A stretch of DNA of 64,000 bases from Rhizobium rhododendri (GCF_007000325.2 NZ_CP117267.1:2108001-2172000), one strand, 5' to 3'. Positions 44,988-54,096 are shown, counted from the stretch's first letter. Made by a program: numbers and translations. Notes: generated from the sequence alone by a model not told the origin.

Positions 44988-45434
44988 ATGAAATTCCGTT
45001 CGCTCGTTGCCGGTCTGACGCTCACACTCATCGGTGGTGCAGCCTTTGCTCAGACGTCGGCAGCTACCGGGGCAGATGCCACGATGGCAGGCCCAGGCAT
45101 CACCATGGGCAAGATGGCTAGCGGCCCCCTGAAGTACGTCAACATTCAGGACACCGACATCGTCACTTCGAAGCTGATCGGCGTCGACATCTACAACAAG
45201 CAGAATGACAAGATCGGCGAAGTCTCCGACATCGTCATCGGCGGCGGCAAGTCCGTCATCGGCATCGTCGCCAGCGTCGGCGGCTTCCTCGGCCTCGGCG
45301 AAAGCTATGTCGTGCTCGACCCATCGTCTGTCGCCCTCGCCGACGATAACGGCACCTGGAAGGCCTATGTCGACACCTCCAAGGAAGACCTGACGAAGGC
45401 CCCGAAGCTCGACTACTCCAAGTTCAAGAAATAA
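44988..45434 (+). CDS. Exported PRC-barrel domain protein
   Basis: This 148-aa protein has a signal peptide (MKFRSLVAGLTLTLIGGAAFA, cleavage before QT) and one PRC-barrel domain at about residues 58-120 (SKLIGVDIYNKQNDKIGEVSDI, VIGIVASVGGFLGLGESYVVL). Periplasmic PRC-barrel proteins are common in rhizobia and may bind envelope components; the function is not known. It is preceded by TAGGGAG as ribosome site and followed 86 nt later by another small exported protein gene. Confidence 0.87.
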   Translation: MKFRSLVAGLTLTLIGGAAFAQTSAATGADATMAGPGITMGKMASGPLKYVNIQDTDIVTSKLIGVDIYNKQNDKIGEVSDIVIGGGKSVIGIVASVGGFLGLGESYVVLDPSSVALADDNGTWKAYVDTSKEDLTKAPKLDYSKFKK

Positions 45435-45520
45435 TCGCCGACAACCGGATTGGGCCAGCCACGCGCTGGCCCTTTTCGCGTCTTCCGACCCACCTGAAAC
45501 GCAGCGGAAAGATTAATCCC

Positions 45521-45859
45521 ATGACCTACAAGACATTGATCCTCGCCACCGTCGCCGCTGCCTTTCTGGTGACACCGGCGCTCGCCCAGACCAAGGAAGA
45601 TCCTGCAGTGACCGCATGCAAGGCCACCGGCCTGATCGCTCTGCAGGCAAAATCGCCCGACATCACCGACATCGTTTTTGACATGGAGAGCCTGGCCGTC
45701 AGCGCCGCGGATACCAAGGTCGAGGATGTTTCGGTGAAAACGGTGGTGCTCGGCGAGGCCTATCTCTCTCGCAAGGGCGTGACTGGAAAATCCGATCGCT
45801 TCGTCTGCCTTCTCGGCGACAAGGGCACGGTCCTGCTGACGTTCTTCACCGCGCAGTAA
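45521..45859 (+). CDS. Small exported protein, unknown function
   Basis: This 112-aa protein has a clear signal peptide (MTYKTLILATVAAAFLVTPALA, then QTKED). The mature part is about 90 residues with two cysteines (TACKATG and FVCLLGD) that could form a disulphide in the periplasm. No domain was recognised. The reading frame, signal peptide and position after the PRC-barrel gene support it as real. Confidence 0.75.
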   Translation: MTYKTLILATVAAAFLVTPALAQTKEDPAVTACKATGLIALQAKSPDITDIVFDMESLAVSAADTKVEDVSVKTVVLGEAYLSRKGVTGKSDRFVCLLGDKGTVLLTFFTAQ

Positions 45860-46114
45860 GGTATCAGGCCAGCCGGACCAACGGCTCGGCAGCGATTTTG
45901 AACGTTTGAATGGCATCGACTGCAAAACTGCAAGCGGTGCCATTTTCTGTTGCGCCGCAATATCGAGTCTGGCTATAAGAGCTTATTCGACTGGACCCGG
46001 TGAAAATCCGGGTGGCTATTCCGGCCGCCGATCCGCCGGACCACGCAAATATGTGCATGCCAGGATACGACCGCATTTCAGCGGCGATCGCCATGCTTTG
46101 CGAGAATTCATCAC

Positions 46115-47581
46115 ATGATCCTATCGTCCTTCAGCCGGGACTGGTCTGCCCGTCCCACGCGTGAAATGCTGGCCGGTGCAGTTGCCACCTTCGCCCTCAT
46201 CCCGGAAGTCATCGCCTTTTCCTTCGCGGCCGGCGTCGATCCGCAGGTCGGCCTGTTTGCTTCCTTCGTCATCGGCATCGTCATCGCTTTTACAGGCGGC
46301 CGCCCCGCGATGATCTCGGCTGCGGCCGGCTCCGTCGCCCTCGTGGCAGCTCCGCTGGTCCACAGCCACGGCCTTCCCTACCTGCTTGCCGCCGGACTGC
46401 TCGCCGGCGTCATCCAGATCCTCTTCGGCCTTCTCCGCCTCGGCGTGCTCATGCGCTTCGTCTCGAAGTCTGTACGGACGGGCTTCGTCAACGCCCTTGC
46501 GATCCTGATCTTCTCGGCCCAGATGCCACAGGTCATCGGCGCCGGATGGGCTACCTATGCAGTACTTGCCGCAGGCCTCGCGCTCATCTACCTGCTGCCC
46601 CTGATAACAACGGCTATCCCCTCGCCGCTGATCTGCATCGTCGTTTTGACAGTCGCGTCGGTCATGCTGCACCTGCCGGTAAAGACCGTCGCCGATCTCG
46701 GACGGCTGCCCGACAGCCTGCCGATCTTTGCGTGGCCTTCCGTGCCGTTGACGCTCGAAACCCTCGGCATCATCGCCGGCCCGGCGCTTGCCATTGCCAT
46801 GGTCGGGCTACTGGAATCGATGATGACCGCCAGCGTCGTCGACGACCTCACCAATACACCGAGTTCCAAGAACCGCGAAGCCACCGGTCTCGGCCTGGCC
46901 AACGCGGCTGCCAGCCTTTTTGGCGGCATTGCCGGCTGCGGCATGATCGGCCAGACGGTGAGCAACATCAAATACGGCGGTCGCGGTCGCCTCTCGACGC
47001 TGTTTGCGGGCGCATTCCTGCTCATCCTGATGGTGCTCCTGAAGCCATGGGTATCGCAGGTACCGGTTGCCGCCTTGGTGGCGATCATGGTCATGGTCTC
47101 GATCGACACCTTCGACTGGTCGTCGCTCAGGGCCATCGTCATCCATCCGAAAATGTCGAGCACAGTGATGCTGGCAACCGTGGCGGTGACTGTCGCTACG
47201 TCAAACCTGGCGATGGGCGTCGCGGTCGGCGTGCTCCTCAGCGGCGTGTTCTTCGCCTTCAAGGTGGCGCGACTGATGGACGTGACACTCGAACCGGCGG
47301 CGGTTGACGGTCAATCCACCTTCCGAGTGACAGGACAGGTGTTCTTCGCCTCGGCCGACCTGTTTGTCGATGCATTCGACGTCGCGGAGTTTGCCGGCAA
47401 GTCGGTCGTCATCGACGTGTCGCGCGCACATTTCTGGGACATTACCGCCGTCGCGGCGCTGGACCGGGTGGTTGCCCGCTTCAGGGCGCAAGGAGCAAGC
47501 GTCGATGTCCGCGGCATGAACAAGGCCAGTTCGACACTGGTCGAAACGCTCGACAGGCCATCGACCGAAAACGCCTCCTGA
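46115..47581 (+). CDS. SulP family anion transporter with STAS domain
   Basis: This 488-aa SulP/SLC26 permease has about ten to twelve membrane segments from residue 18 (AGAVATFALIPEVIAFSFAAGV) to about 385. A C-terminal STAS domain follows from about residue 395, with VIDVSRAHFWDITAVAALDRVV. Members carry sulfate, bicarbonate or other anions; the ion here cannot be read from sequence. The divergent-looking upstream 255 bp contain no gene. A 15-bp-stem terminator follows. Confidence 0.9.
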   Translation: MILSSFSRDWSARPTREMLAGAVATFALIPEVIAFSFAAGVDPQVGLFASFVIGIVIAFTGGRPAMISAAAGSVALVAAPLVHSHGLPYLLAAGLLAGVIQILFGLLRLGVLMRFVSKSVRTGFVNALAILIFSAQMPQVIGAGWATYAVLAAGLALIYLLPLITTAIPSPLICIVVLTVASVMLHLPVKTVADLGRLPDSLPIFAWPSVPLTLETLGIIAGPALAIAMVGLLESMMTASVVDDLTNTPSSKNREATGLGLANAAASLFGGIAGCGMIGQTVSNIKYGGRGRLSTLFAGAFLLILMVLLKPWVSQVPVAALVAIMVMVSIDTFDWSSLRAIVIHPKMSSTVMLATVAVTVATSNLAMGVAVGVLLSGVFFAFKVARLMDVTLEPAAVDGQSTFRVTGQVFFASADLFVDAFDVAEFAGKSVVIDVSRAHFWDITAVAALDRVVARFRAQGASVDVRGMNKASSTLVETLDRPSTENAS

Positions 47582-47599
47582 GGAGCGCATCAAACAGAA

Positions 47600-47633
47600 A
47601 AAGGGCCCGCTGGCTGATGCCAGCGGGCCCTTT
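47600..47633. terminator. Strong terminator after SulP gene
   Basis: AAAGGGCCCGCTGGC (47600-47614), loop TGAT, then the exact complement GCCAGCGGGCCCTTT (47619-47633). The 15-bp stem lies between the convergent SulP and msrA genes and is flanked by A and T runs, so it can work for both strands. Confidence 0.88.
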
Positions 47634-47649
47634 GACATAAGCCCTTCGC

Positions 47650-48156
47650 TCAGGCGGCCTGCGTCCGGCGCGGCAGCTTCCAGTTCGGGCGGATGAAATG
47701 GCAGGTATAGCCATTCGGGATCCGCTCCAGATAATCCTGGTGCTCAGGCTCTGCCTCCCAGAAATCGCCGACCGGCGAGACTTCGGTGACGACCTTGCCC
47801 GGCCACAGCTTCGACGCGTCGACATCGGCGATGGTGTCTTCGGCGATCCGCTTCTGCTCGTCGTTGACATAGAATATCGCAGACCGGTAGCCTGAGCCGA
47901 CATCGTTCCCCTGCCGGTTCGGCGTCGACGGATCGTGGATCTGGAAGAAAAACTCCAGGAGATCGCGGTAGCTGATTTTCGAAGGATCGAAGTTGATCTC
48001 GATGGCCTCGGCATGGTTCCCGTGATTGCGGTAGGTCGCATTGCGCACCTCGCCGCCGGAATAGCCGACGCGTGTCGAGACGACGCCGGGCATCTTGCGG
48101 ATCAGATCCTGCATGCCCCAGAAGCAGCCACCGGCAAGAACAGCACGTTCGGTCAT
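47650..48156 (-). CDS. msrA: Peptide methionine-S-sulfoxide reductase MsrA
   Basis: It repairs the S epimer of oxidised methionine. The 168-aa protein has the catalytic Cys11 in [32 protein letters not shown], and [14 protein letters not shown] near the C-terminus. The start overlaps the msrB stop by 4 nt, so the R- and S-specific enzymes are translationally coupled in the order msrB-msrA. Confidence 0.96.
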   Translation of the reverse strand: MTERAVLAGGCFWGMQDLIRKMPGVVSTRVGYSGGEVRNATYRNHGNHAEAIEINFDPSKISYRDLLEFFFQIHDPSTPNRQGNDVGSGYRSAIFYVNDEQKRIAEDTIADVDASKLWPGKVVTEVSPVGDFWEAEPEHQDYLERIPNGYTCHFIRPNWKLPRRTQAA

Positions 48157-48602
48157 TGGACTTCCTCCGTCTGGTTGATATAGGCGCCGTAGCCTTCAGC
48201 CTCCATCTGGTCACGATGGATGAAGCGCAGCGACGCGGAGTTGATGCAATAGCGAAGACCGCCGCGATCTTGCGGCCCATCGGGAAATACGTGGCCCAGA
48301 TGGCTGTCGCCATGCTTGGATCGCACCTCGATGCGGACCATGCCATGCGACGAATCGTGCACCTCGTTCACATAGGCAGGCTCGATCGGCTTGGTGAAGC
48401 TCGGCCAGCCGCAATGGGAATCGAATTTGTCGGACGAGGCAAACAGCGGTTCTCCGGATACGATGTCCACGTAGATCCCAGGCTCCTTGTTGTTCAGCAA
48501 GGGGCCGCTGCCCGGACGTTCTGTTCCGCTTTGCTGCGTCACCCGGTATTGTTCCGGCGTCAGCTTGGCCACGGCTTCTGCCGTTTTCCTGTATTCCGTC
48601 AT
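48153..48602 (-). CDS. msrB: Peptide methionine-R-sulfoxide reductase MsrB, zinc-lacking form
   Basis: It reduces the R epimer of methionine sulfoxide. The 149-aa protein has [38 protein letters not shown] and the catalytic Cys in RYCINSASL. The two CxxC pairs that bind zinc in E. coli MsrB are absent: the second site reads SKHGDS. That makes this the zinc-free subtype. The ATG at 48602 has GGAGG upstream; a start at 48659 would add 19 unsupported residues. Confidence 0.94.
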   Translation of the reverse strand: MTEYRKTAEAVAKLTPEQYRVTQQSGTERPGSGPLLNNKEPGIYVDIVSGEPLFASSDKFDSHCGWPSFTKPIEPAYVNEVHDSSHGMVRIEVRSKHGDSHLGHVFPDGPQDRGGLRYCINSASLRFIHRDQMEAEGYGAYINQTEEVQ

Positions 48603-48745
48603 TGTAACCTCCAACGGTTTCTTCTGACCAGAGATGGCGATGCAAAGCCGATTTTTCAATCGCCGATGCCAGCAGGATAATGCAATTGCTTACATGCGAC
48701 GGCAGTTGTCGCGTCGAAGAGAAGATGCAGTTGTCCCGGTGATGG

Positions 48746-49309
48746 CTAATCCGAACCTCTTACGCTTATGCCATTCAGGAACAAGTCCACCAGATGGCCG
48801 ATACGCGATTTCGATGAATCGTCATTTTCGATGGCAATGGAGATGGCAGTTACAATGTAGATGAAATCCTCGTAAGTGACATCGCGGCGGATGGTGCCTG
48901 CTTCTTGTCCACGCTGCAGCAGCCGACGCCCTTCCGCGGTAATCGCATTACATCCGGGCGTCCCGCATTGGATAACAGTCCCGATCGAAACAGCAAGGCT
49001 CTGATACGTGCTCGTGTTCCTGGCAAGATCTTCAAGATAAGCTCGCACCGCATCGCCTGGAGTTAGATCTGGGTCGCGCTTACGGCTGGTCTCCGCCAGC
49101 GACAAGAAACGCTCGTTGCTGGTAGCGGCCAGAAGTGCCTCACGCGTGGGAAAGCGACGATAAAGCGTGCCGATACCGACGCCTGCGCGCTTGGCAACCT
49201 CCTCCAGCGGAACACCCGCTCCTTTTTCCAGAAAGAGCTCCTCTGCGGCAGAAAGGATAAGTTCGCGGTTTTTTTTCGCGTCAGCCCGGAGGGCGGGTTC
49301 ATCATTCAA
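48746..49309 (-). CDS. TetR-family repressor divergent from SDR gene
   Basis: This TetR-type regulator has a helix-turn-helix (ILSAAEELFLEKGAGVPLEEVAKRAG, IGTLYRRFPTREALL) and an all-helical effector domain. I favour the TTG start at 49309 (187 aa), preceded by AAGGAAAA. The ATGs at 49375 and 49351 would encode operator DNA as protein (MEDCSTCNMEVSST) and have no ribosome site. It is divergent from the dehydrogenase gene at 49400 with two operator-like dyads in between, so it probably represses both itself and that gene. Confidence 0.85.
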   Translation of the reverse strand: MNDEPALRADAKKNRELILSAAEELFLEKGAGVPLEEVAKRAGVGIGTLYRRFPTREALLAATSNERFLSLAETSRKRDPDLTPGDAVRAYLEDLARNTSTYQSLAVSIGTVIQCGTPGCNAITAEGRRLLQRGQEAGTIRRDVTYEDFIYIVTAISIAIENDDSSKSRIGHLVDLFLNGISVRGSD

Positions 49310-49332
49310 CTTATTTTCCTTGATCGCTTGCC

Positions 49333-49353
49333 AAGTGGAGGATACCTCCATAT
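49333..49353. promoter_or_regulatory. TetR operator dyad 1
   Basis: AAGTGGAG, N5, CTCCATAT: an imperfect dyad with the same half-site as the neighbouring dyad at 49356-49378. The two centres are 24 bp apart. It lies between the proposed TetR start and the divergent dehydrogenase gene. Confidence 0.75.
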
Positions 49354-49355
49354 TA

Positions 49356-49378
49356 CAAGTGGAGCAATCCTCCACTTG
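49356..49378. promoter_or_regulatory. TetR operator dyad 2
   Basis: CAAGTGGAG, N5, CTCCACTTG: a perfect inverted repeat with 9-bp arms, ending 21 bp before the dehydrogenase ATG at 49400. This position would block transcription or initiation of that gene when occupied. Confidence 0.8.
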
Positions 49379-49399
49379 TCAAAAAAAGGTAAATAAGAA

Positions 49400-50143
49400 A
49401 TGACAAAACGTTTCGAAAGCAAAATCGTGGTGATAACGGGAGGTAGCGACGGCATCGGCCTCGCAACGGCAAAACTTTTCGCCATCGAAGGTGCGTACGT
49501 GTACATCACAGGACGCCGGCAAGAACTACTCGCCGAGGCCGTGAATGAGATCGGCCACGGGGCGGTCGGCGTGCAAGGTGATGTCACCAAGTCTGCCGAC
49601 GTCGTTCGGCTTTACGAACGGATCCAAAGCGACCACCAAAGGGTCGATGTCGTGTTCGCCAATGCGGGCATTTACGAGGTCGTTCCGCTCGATGCGATCG
49701 ACGAAACGCATTTCGACTCGATCTTCAACGTCAATGTGAAAGGTATGGTGTTCACAGTGCAGAAAGCACTTCCGCTGATGACAGCAGGAAGTGCCGTCGT
49801 CCTCAACGGCTCCATTGCTGGCAGTAAAGGCCTGCCAAGCCAGTCTCTTTATAACGCCAGCAAGGCAGCGGTGCGCTCGTTCGCTCGAAGCTGGACGAAT
49901 GAGCTTAAGGAGCGAGGCATCCGCGTCAACGTCGTCTCGCCTGGTGGAACAGAAACACGCCTCATACGCAGCTACCTTGACACGCAACCGGAAGTCGAAG
50001 AGGCGCTCAATAGAAGCGTACCCCTTGGGCGGTTGGGAAAACCGGACGAGGTGGCACGCGCAGTCCTTTTCCTGGCATCAAGCGAGAGTAGCTTTGTCGC
50101 TGGACATGAACTCTTTGTCGATGGCGGTGTCGCCGCGGTTTAG
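49400..50143 (+). CDS. Short-chain dehydrogenase/reductase
   Basis: This 247-aa classical SDR has the NAD(P) loop TGGSDGIG, an NAG motif (FANAGIYE), catalytic Ser in LNGSIAGSKG, YNASKAA (YxxxK) and the C-terminal GHELFVDGG. An Arg pair after the second strand (TGRRQELL) suggests NADP preference. Substrate unknown. It is divergent from a TetR gene and preceded by AAAGG; repressor-plus-SDR pairs of this kind usually answer to a small reactive or xenobiotic compound. Confidence 0.9.
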   Translation: MTKRFESKIVVITGGSDGIGLATAKLFAIEGAYVYITGRRQELLAEAVNEIGHGAVGVQGDVTKSADVVRLYERIQSDHQRVDVVFANAGIYEVVPLDAIDETHFDSIFNVNVKGMVFTVQKALPLMTAGSAVVLNGSIAGSKGLPSQSLYNASKAAVRSFARSWTNELKERGIRVNVVSPGGTETRLIRSYLDTQPEVEEALNRSVPLGRLGKPDEVARAVLFLASSESSFVAGHELFVDGGVAAV

Positions 50144-50202
50144 GCCGAGGGCATCGCAATGCCATTGCAATCCCGGCCTCACTGCAACTGCCTGTGGTTG
50201 AC

Positions 50203-51039
50203 CTAGTCCGTCTTGCGGTTCCGCAACGCCTCGGCCTGGGCGTAGAACTTCTTTTCCCACTCCTTGTGGTTGTCGAGACCTTCGCGGATAAATGGGGTGA
50301 AGATCGCCAGGTTCATCAGCATCCAATTGATGAAATTGGCCGGGAAACGGGTAGGCTTGTTGAAGTCGACGAACAGTACGACGCGGGTCTTGTCGGTGTG
50401 GTTCCAGGCCTCGTGCTCATACGCGTCGTCGAAAATGAGTACCTTGCCTTCCTGCCAGTGGCAAATCTGGTCCTTGACGCGGATCGCCAGCTTGTCAGCC
50501 GGTTCAGGCACGATCAGCCCCAGATGAAGGCGCAACACGCCATTATAGGGGCCGCGATGGGCCGGCAGGTGCTTGCCCGGCTCGAAGATCGAGAACATCG
50601 CCGTTTTCATGCCGGGAATTTTCTGCACGACCCGCCAAGTATCCGGGCAGGCCTGAATGTTCTGCTCGGATTTCAGCCCGAAGCCGGCGAGAAAGAATGT
50701 CCTCCAGTGGCTGTCCGTCGAGATCGTCTTCACATCCGTGGAAATTTCCTGGAAGGTCGGCAATTCGCTCTGGCGTAGCAACACGCGGTCGAGTTCGGCG
50801 CGAATCAGCGGCCAGTCCTTCTCGATCTCGGCGACCCAGGGAAAGGTCGCATTGTCGTAGACGGGGGGATTGCCGAGCTTGGCATATTTCAGGTTCAGCC
50901 GTTCGGCCCAGGCAACGATGCCCATGAAGAAGCGCGTCATGGCTCCCGGGCGCTCCATCGGCGCGATGCCGGTCGTGGCGAAAGTCTGGTCGGAAGGCTT
51001 TGGCTCTACGGAAGAGGAATTGGTCAGGGTATCGGTCAT
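50203..51039 (-). CDS. lpxO: Aspartyl/asparaginyl beta-hydroxylase family, LpxO-like
   Basis: This Fe(II)/2-oxoglutarate-dependent dioxygenase of 278 aa has candidate iron ligands in FEPGKHLPAHRGPYNGVLRLHLGL and DDAYEHEAWNHT, and the 2-oxoglutarate Arg in KTRVVLFVDF. The C-terminal region has a hydrophobic stretch (FINWMLMNLAIFTPFI) suitable for membrane contact. LpxO enzymes 2-hydroxylate an acyl chain of lipid A; related proteins hydroxylate ornithine lipids. Which applies here is not decided by the sequence. ATG at 51039 is chosen over a TTG at 51048. Confidence 0.82.
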   Translation of the reverse strand: MTDTLTNSSSVEPKPSDQTFATTGIAPMERPGAMTRFFMGIVAWAERLNLKYAKLGNPPVYDNATFPWVAEIEKDWPLIRAELDRVLLRQSELPTFQEISTDVKTISTDSHWRTFFLAGFGLKSEQNIQACPDTWRVVQKIPGMKTAMFSIFEPGKHLPAHRGPYNGVLRLHLGLIVPEPADKLAIRVKDQICHWQEGKVLIFDDAYEHEAWNHTDKTRVVLFVDFNKPTRFPANFINWMLMNLAIFTPFIREGLDNHKEWEKKFYAQAEALRNRKTD

Positions 51040-51190
51040 ATCTATCAATTTCTGCTGGAAAGACGATCGTCGAGCGTCGGAGTTGGGCTTATAGAGCCAT
51101 TCGGTTTGCGGCTAGTATGTATGCAATCGGCTACGATGCGCAAGCATCGCAGTCCGCGATCCCGGCACGCATCACCGCATTCTGATCGCC

Positions 51191-52234
51191 TCAGACTTTC
51201 AGTTCGCGGCGCTCGAGTTCCGTCACAAGCGCCAGATCCAGAACCTTCTGCAGATTGGCGGCATGGCGGAAATTCGGATCCTGGGGAACGCCGGTGCGCA
51301 CAGCCTCTGCAAAGCGCTGGTAGTTGGTCGGCACCGCGGGTACGTCGATGACTTTCCACTCCGCCGTTTCCACATCGTCTCCGACGCAGGCGCGCAGTTC
51401 CGAACCGTCCGGACGGTGGATGACTTCTAGCCCGCCGCGCTCGCCATAGACCCGCAACTTCAGTTCGTTGAGATGCCCCGTTGCCCAGCGCGTCGCATGC
51501 ACGACGCCAAGGGCGCCGTTGGCAAAATCCACCGACATCGCAAAGCTGTCATTGGCATCGAGCCGGTATTCACCAATCTGCCCACCGGGCGCCTTATTGA
51601 AGGTCTTCAGTCGTGCAAACACGTGGTCGATATCGGTGGCGGCGCCATAGGCGGCAAAATCCAGAATGTGGATGCCGATATCGCCCAGCACGCCGTTCGA
51701 CCCGTGGCCAGTCGATAGCCGCCAGAGCCAGGTGGATTCGCTGCGCCAATCTCCCCAGGCCTTGGAAACGAGCCAACTCTGCAGGTAGGACGCCTCGACG
51801 TGCTTGACTGTGCCGATCTCGCCGGCGATCACCATCTCGCGGGCCCGCTGCAGCGGCGCGACGTTACGATAGGTCAGGTTGACCATGTTGATGACGCCGG
51901 CTCGTTCGGCCGCCTCCGTCATCTCGAGCGCCTTTTCATAGTTCTCGGCCAGCGGCTTTTCGCAAAGCACATGCTTTCCGGCCGCCAGCAGGGCGAGCGT
52001 CGTCGGGTGGTGCATGCGATCCGGCGTGACGTTCGTCGCCGCGTCGAATTTCCCCCAGGCGATCGCCTCGTCCAACGACGTGAACCGGGTCTTGATATTA
52101 AACCGGTCGGCAAAGGTCGCAAGCCGGGTGGCATCGCTGTCGACAGCCGCGACCACCTCCACGCCTTCTATGCGCGCGAAATGATCGAGCTGGTTCTTGC
52201 CCATGACGCCGGTGCCAACGATGATGAGACGCAT
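51191..52234 (-). CDS. Gfo/Idh/MocA oxidoreductase (sugar/inositol dehydrogenase-like)
   Basis: This 347-aa NAD(P)-dependent dehydrogenase has an N-terminal Rossmann fold (IIVGTGVMGKNQLDHF), the family motif CEKPLAENYEKAL, and a catalytic-type segment GVLGDIGIHILDFAAYG. The substrate is probably a sugar or cyclitol. The start lies 8 nt after the thuA stop, giving a two-gene operon in which ThuA and this enzyme likely act in one pathway. Confidence 0.88.
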   Translation of the reverse strand: MRLIIVGTGVMGKNQLDHFARIEGVEVVAAVDSDATRLATFADRFNIKTRFTSLDEAIAWGKFDAATNVTPDRMHHPTTLALLAAGKHVLCEKPLAENYEKALEMTEAAERAGVINMVNLTYRNVAPLQRAREMVIAGEIGTVKHVEASYLQSWLVSKAWGDWRSESTWLWRLSTGHGSNGVLGDIGIHILDFAAYGAATDIDHVFARLKTFNKAPGGQIGEYRLDANDSFAMSVDFANGALGVVHATRWATGHLNELKLRVYGERGGLEVIHRPDGSELRACVGDDVETAEWKVIDVPAVPTNYQRFAEAVRTGVPQDPNFRHAANLQKVLDLALVTELERRELKV

Positions 52235-52242
52235 ATTCGACC

Positions 52243-53034
52243 TCAGCGGTAACCGGCTTCGCCGGCCTGGTGCAGTTTCGGGCCACGCTCCGTGATCGGC
52301 TCCAGCGCCTGCTCGACGGGAACGTTCGGCGCGTCGTGGATGCCGGTCAATGCGGCCTGCGGATTATAAGCCCAGGCAACGGCGTTGATCAGCACTGTCT
52401 TGATATTCGGGTCGTAGTAGGTCGGATAGGTCTCATGACCCGGGCGGAAATAGAAGATGTTTCCCGCGCCCCGCTTCCAGGTCATGCCCGACCGGAAGAC
52501 CTCGCCGCCCTGGAACCAGGAAATGAACACCGTTTCGAGGGGTTCCGGCACCGAGAAAGCCTCGCCGTACATCTCCTCGTTTTCGAGCACGAAATTCTCC
52601 GGCAGACCGGCGGCGATGGGATGGCTCGGATTGACGACCCAGACGCGCTCCCGCTCGCCGGCCTCGCGCCATTTCAACGCACAGGGCGTGCCCATCATGC
52701 GCTTGAAGATCTTGGCGAAATGGCCTGAATGCAGGACGATGAGCCCCATGCCCTCCCAGACGCGCTTGGCGACGCGCTCGACGACCGCATCATCGACAGC
52801 CCCATGGTCGGCATGGCCCCACCAGACGAGGACATCGGTATCGCGCAGCCGCGCTTCGCTCAATCCGTGTTCCGGCTCCTGCAGGGTGGCAGTCGTTGCC
52901 TCGATGCGCACATCGCTGTTCAGCGCCGCGGCAATCGCTGTGTGCATGCCCTCCGGATAGACCTTGCGAACCACGTCGCTTGTCTGCTCGTGGATATTCT
53001 CGCCCCAAACCACTGTTCGAATTGTTTTTGCCAT
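52243..53034 (-). CDS. thuA: ThuA-family protein (trehalose utilisation-like)
   Basis: This 263-aa ThuA domain protein has a glutamine-amidotransferase-like fold. Seen: VVWGENIHEQTSDVV, DTDVLVWWGHADHG, GLIVLHSGHFAKIFKRMMG and FRPGHETYPTYYDPN. In Sinorhizobium meliloti ThuA/ThuB act in trehalose and related disaccharide use through 3-keto intermediates. The ATG at 53034 is preceded by GGGAGAG. Its partner gene is the Gfo/Idh enzyme downstream, a ThuB-type pairing, though the ABC importer genes lie beyond an SMR/TetR pair. Confidence 0.88.
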   Translation of the reverse strand: MAKTIRTVVWGENIHEQTSDVVRKVYPEGMHTAIAAALNSDVRIEATTATLQEPEHGLSEARLRDTDVLVWWGHADHGAVDDAVVERVAKRVWEGMGLIVLHSGHFAKIFKRMMGTPCALKWREAGERERVWVVNPSHPIAAGLPENFVLENEEMYGEAFSVPEPLETVFISWFQGGEVFRSGMTWKRGAGNIFYFRPGHETYPTYYDPNIKTVLINAVAWAYNPQAALTGIHDAPNVPVEQALEPITERGPKLHQAGEAGYR

Positions 53035-53163
53035 AGCATCTCTCCCGTGAGTCTCTGTTGTATTGCGGCATTCCCGCCTTTTTCGGGGCACGCTGCCAGC
53101 TCGCATGATGTTGAAGCAAATAGAGCGGCCATCCGAGTTGAGAAAGGGCGCCAGGCCTTGCGC

Positions 53164-53505
53164 TCAATGCGAAATCGATTTGGAAAACAGGTTGACGACG
53201 AGCACTCCGGCGATGATCAGCACAAGCCCGATGACGGCCGGCAGATCAAGGCGCTGACGGAAGAACACCAGCCCGACAACCGAAATCAGCACGATGCCGA
53301 GCGCGCTCCAGATCGCGTAGGCAACGCCGACGGGTATGGCCTTGAGCGTGATCGACAGGCAGTAGAACGAAGCTGTGTAGCACGCGACGAGGACGACGAT
53401 CGGCCAGGGTCGCGTGAACTGCTGCGACAGTTGCAGCGCGGTCGTGCCGATTACCTCCAGCACGATGGCGACCAGCAGCAGGCCATAAACGGATGCATTC
53501 GCCAT
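53164..53505 (-). CDS. Small multidrug resistance (SMR) efflux protein
   Basis: This 113-aa EmrE/QacE-type protein has four membrane helices. The key membrane-embedded Glu sits in helix 1 (AIVLEVIGTTALQLS), followed by ARPW-like TRPWPIVVLVACY, AYAIWSALGIVLISVVG with the conserved Trp, and a fourth helix AVIGLVLIIAGVLVVNLFS. It exports cationic compounds or guanidinium in exchange for protons; the split cannot be told here. It is 15 nt downstream of a TetR gene and probably under its control. Confidence 0.9.
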   Translation of the reverse strand: MANASVYGLLLVAIVLEVIGTTALQLSQQFTRPWPIVVLVACYTASFYCLSITLKAIPVGVAYAIWSALGIVLISVVGLVFFRQRLDLPAVIGLVLIIAGVLVVNLFSKSISH

Positions 53506-53520
53506 CGGGCCTTCTTCTTT

Positions 53521-54096
53521 CTATTTGTGCGTGAGACTGACAAGCCGGTCGACGAGCGCCTGCCGGGATGCGGGTGTTGCATCGCCACTGCCGAGAACCT
53601 CGGCAAGCCAGATCCCGTCTGTGGCAAACCGCACGATCCGGGCATCGACGGACGAATCCGTACCGACGAAATTCTCGCTCTGCTTTTCCACCCAGTCTCG
53701 CCAGCGCCGCCGCAGCGCCGGGTCGGTCAGCAGCGTCAGCGTCGCCTGCCCCCAGTCCCCGGGGGTGTCGGTACGCTCTTTGAGATCGACGACCGCACGC
53801 AGATAGCCACGGGTGAAACGGCCATAAGGCACTGGGTCGTTGCGCATTTGCCCATCGATGGCCGCATCCAGATGGTCCAGCAGGCTGTCGAGCATGGCCT
53901 CCAGCAAGCTGGCCTTGGTCGGGAAGTGATGCAGGAGTCCGCCCTTGCTGACCCCAGACGCAGCCGCTACGGCATCCAGCGTCACAGAGGCGACGCCGCG
54001 CTCAGCCGCCAGACGCGCGGCAACCGCAAGCAGTTGCTGGCGGATAAGCACGGGTTGCTTTTTTCTGTGGTGTGCGTCGGACATTCCGCATGACAT
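53521..54096 (-). CDS. TetR-family regulator of the SMR gene
   Basis: This 191-aa TetR repressor has a helix-turn-helix (RGVASVTLDAVAAASGVSKGGLLHHFPTKASLL; GLLHHF is a common TetR recognition-helix ending) and a TetR_C-type effector domain with DWGQATLTLLTDPALRRRW. ATGs at 54096 and 54084 are both possible. A 14-bp palindrome abuts the first. It is transcribed together with the SMR pump, a typical autoregulated drug-response pair. Confidence 0.87.
   Translation of the reverse strand: MSCGMSDAHHRKKQPVLIRQQLLAVAARLAAERGVASVTLDAVAAASGVSKGGLLHHFPTKASLLEAMLDSLLDHLDAAIDGQMRNDPVPYGRFTRGYLRAVVDLKERTDTPGDWGQATLTLLTDPALRRRWRDWVEKQSENFVGTDSSVDARIVRFATDGIWLAEVLGSGDATPASRQALVDRLVSLTHK

Noticed and set aside
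49310..49375. N-terminal extension of the TetR protein from ATG 49375
   Set aside because: These codons are the operator dyads themselves and there is no ribosome site; the TTG at 49309 fits better.
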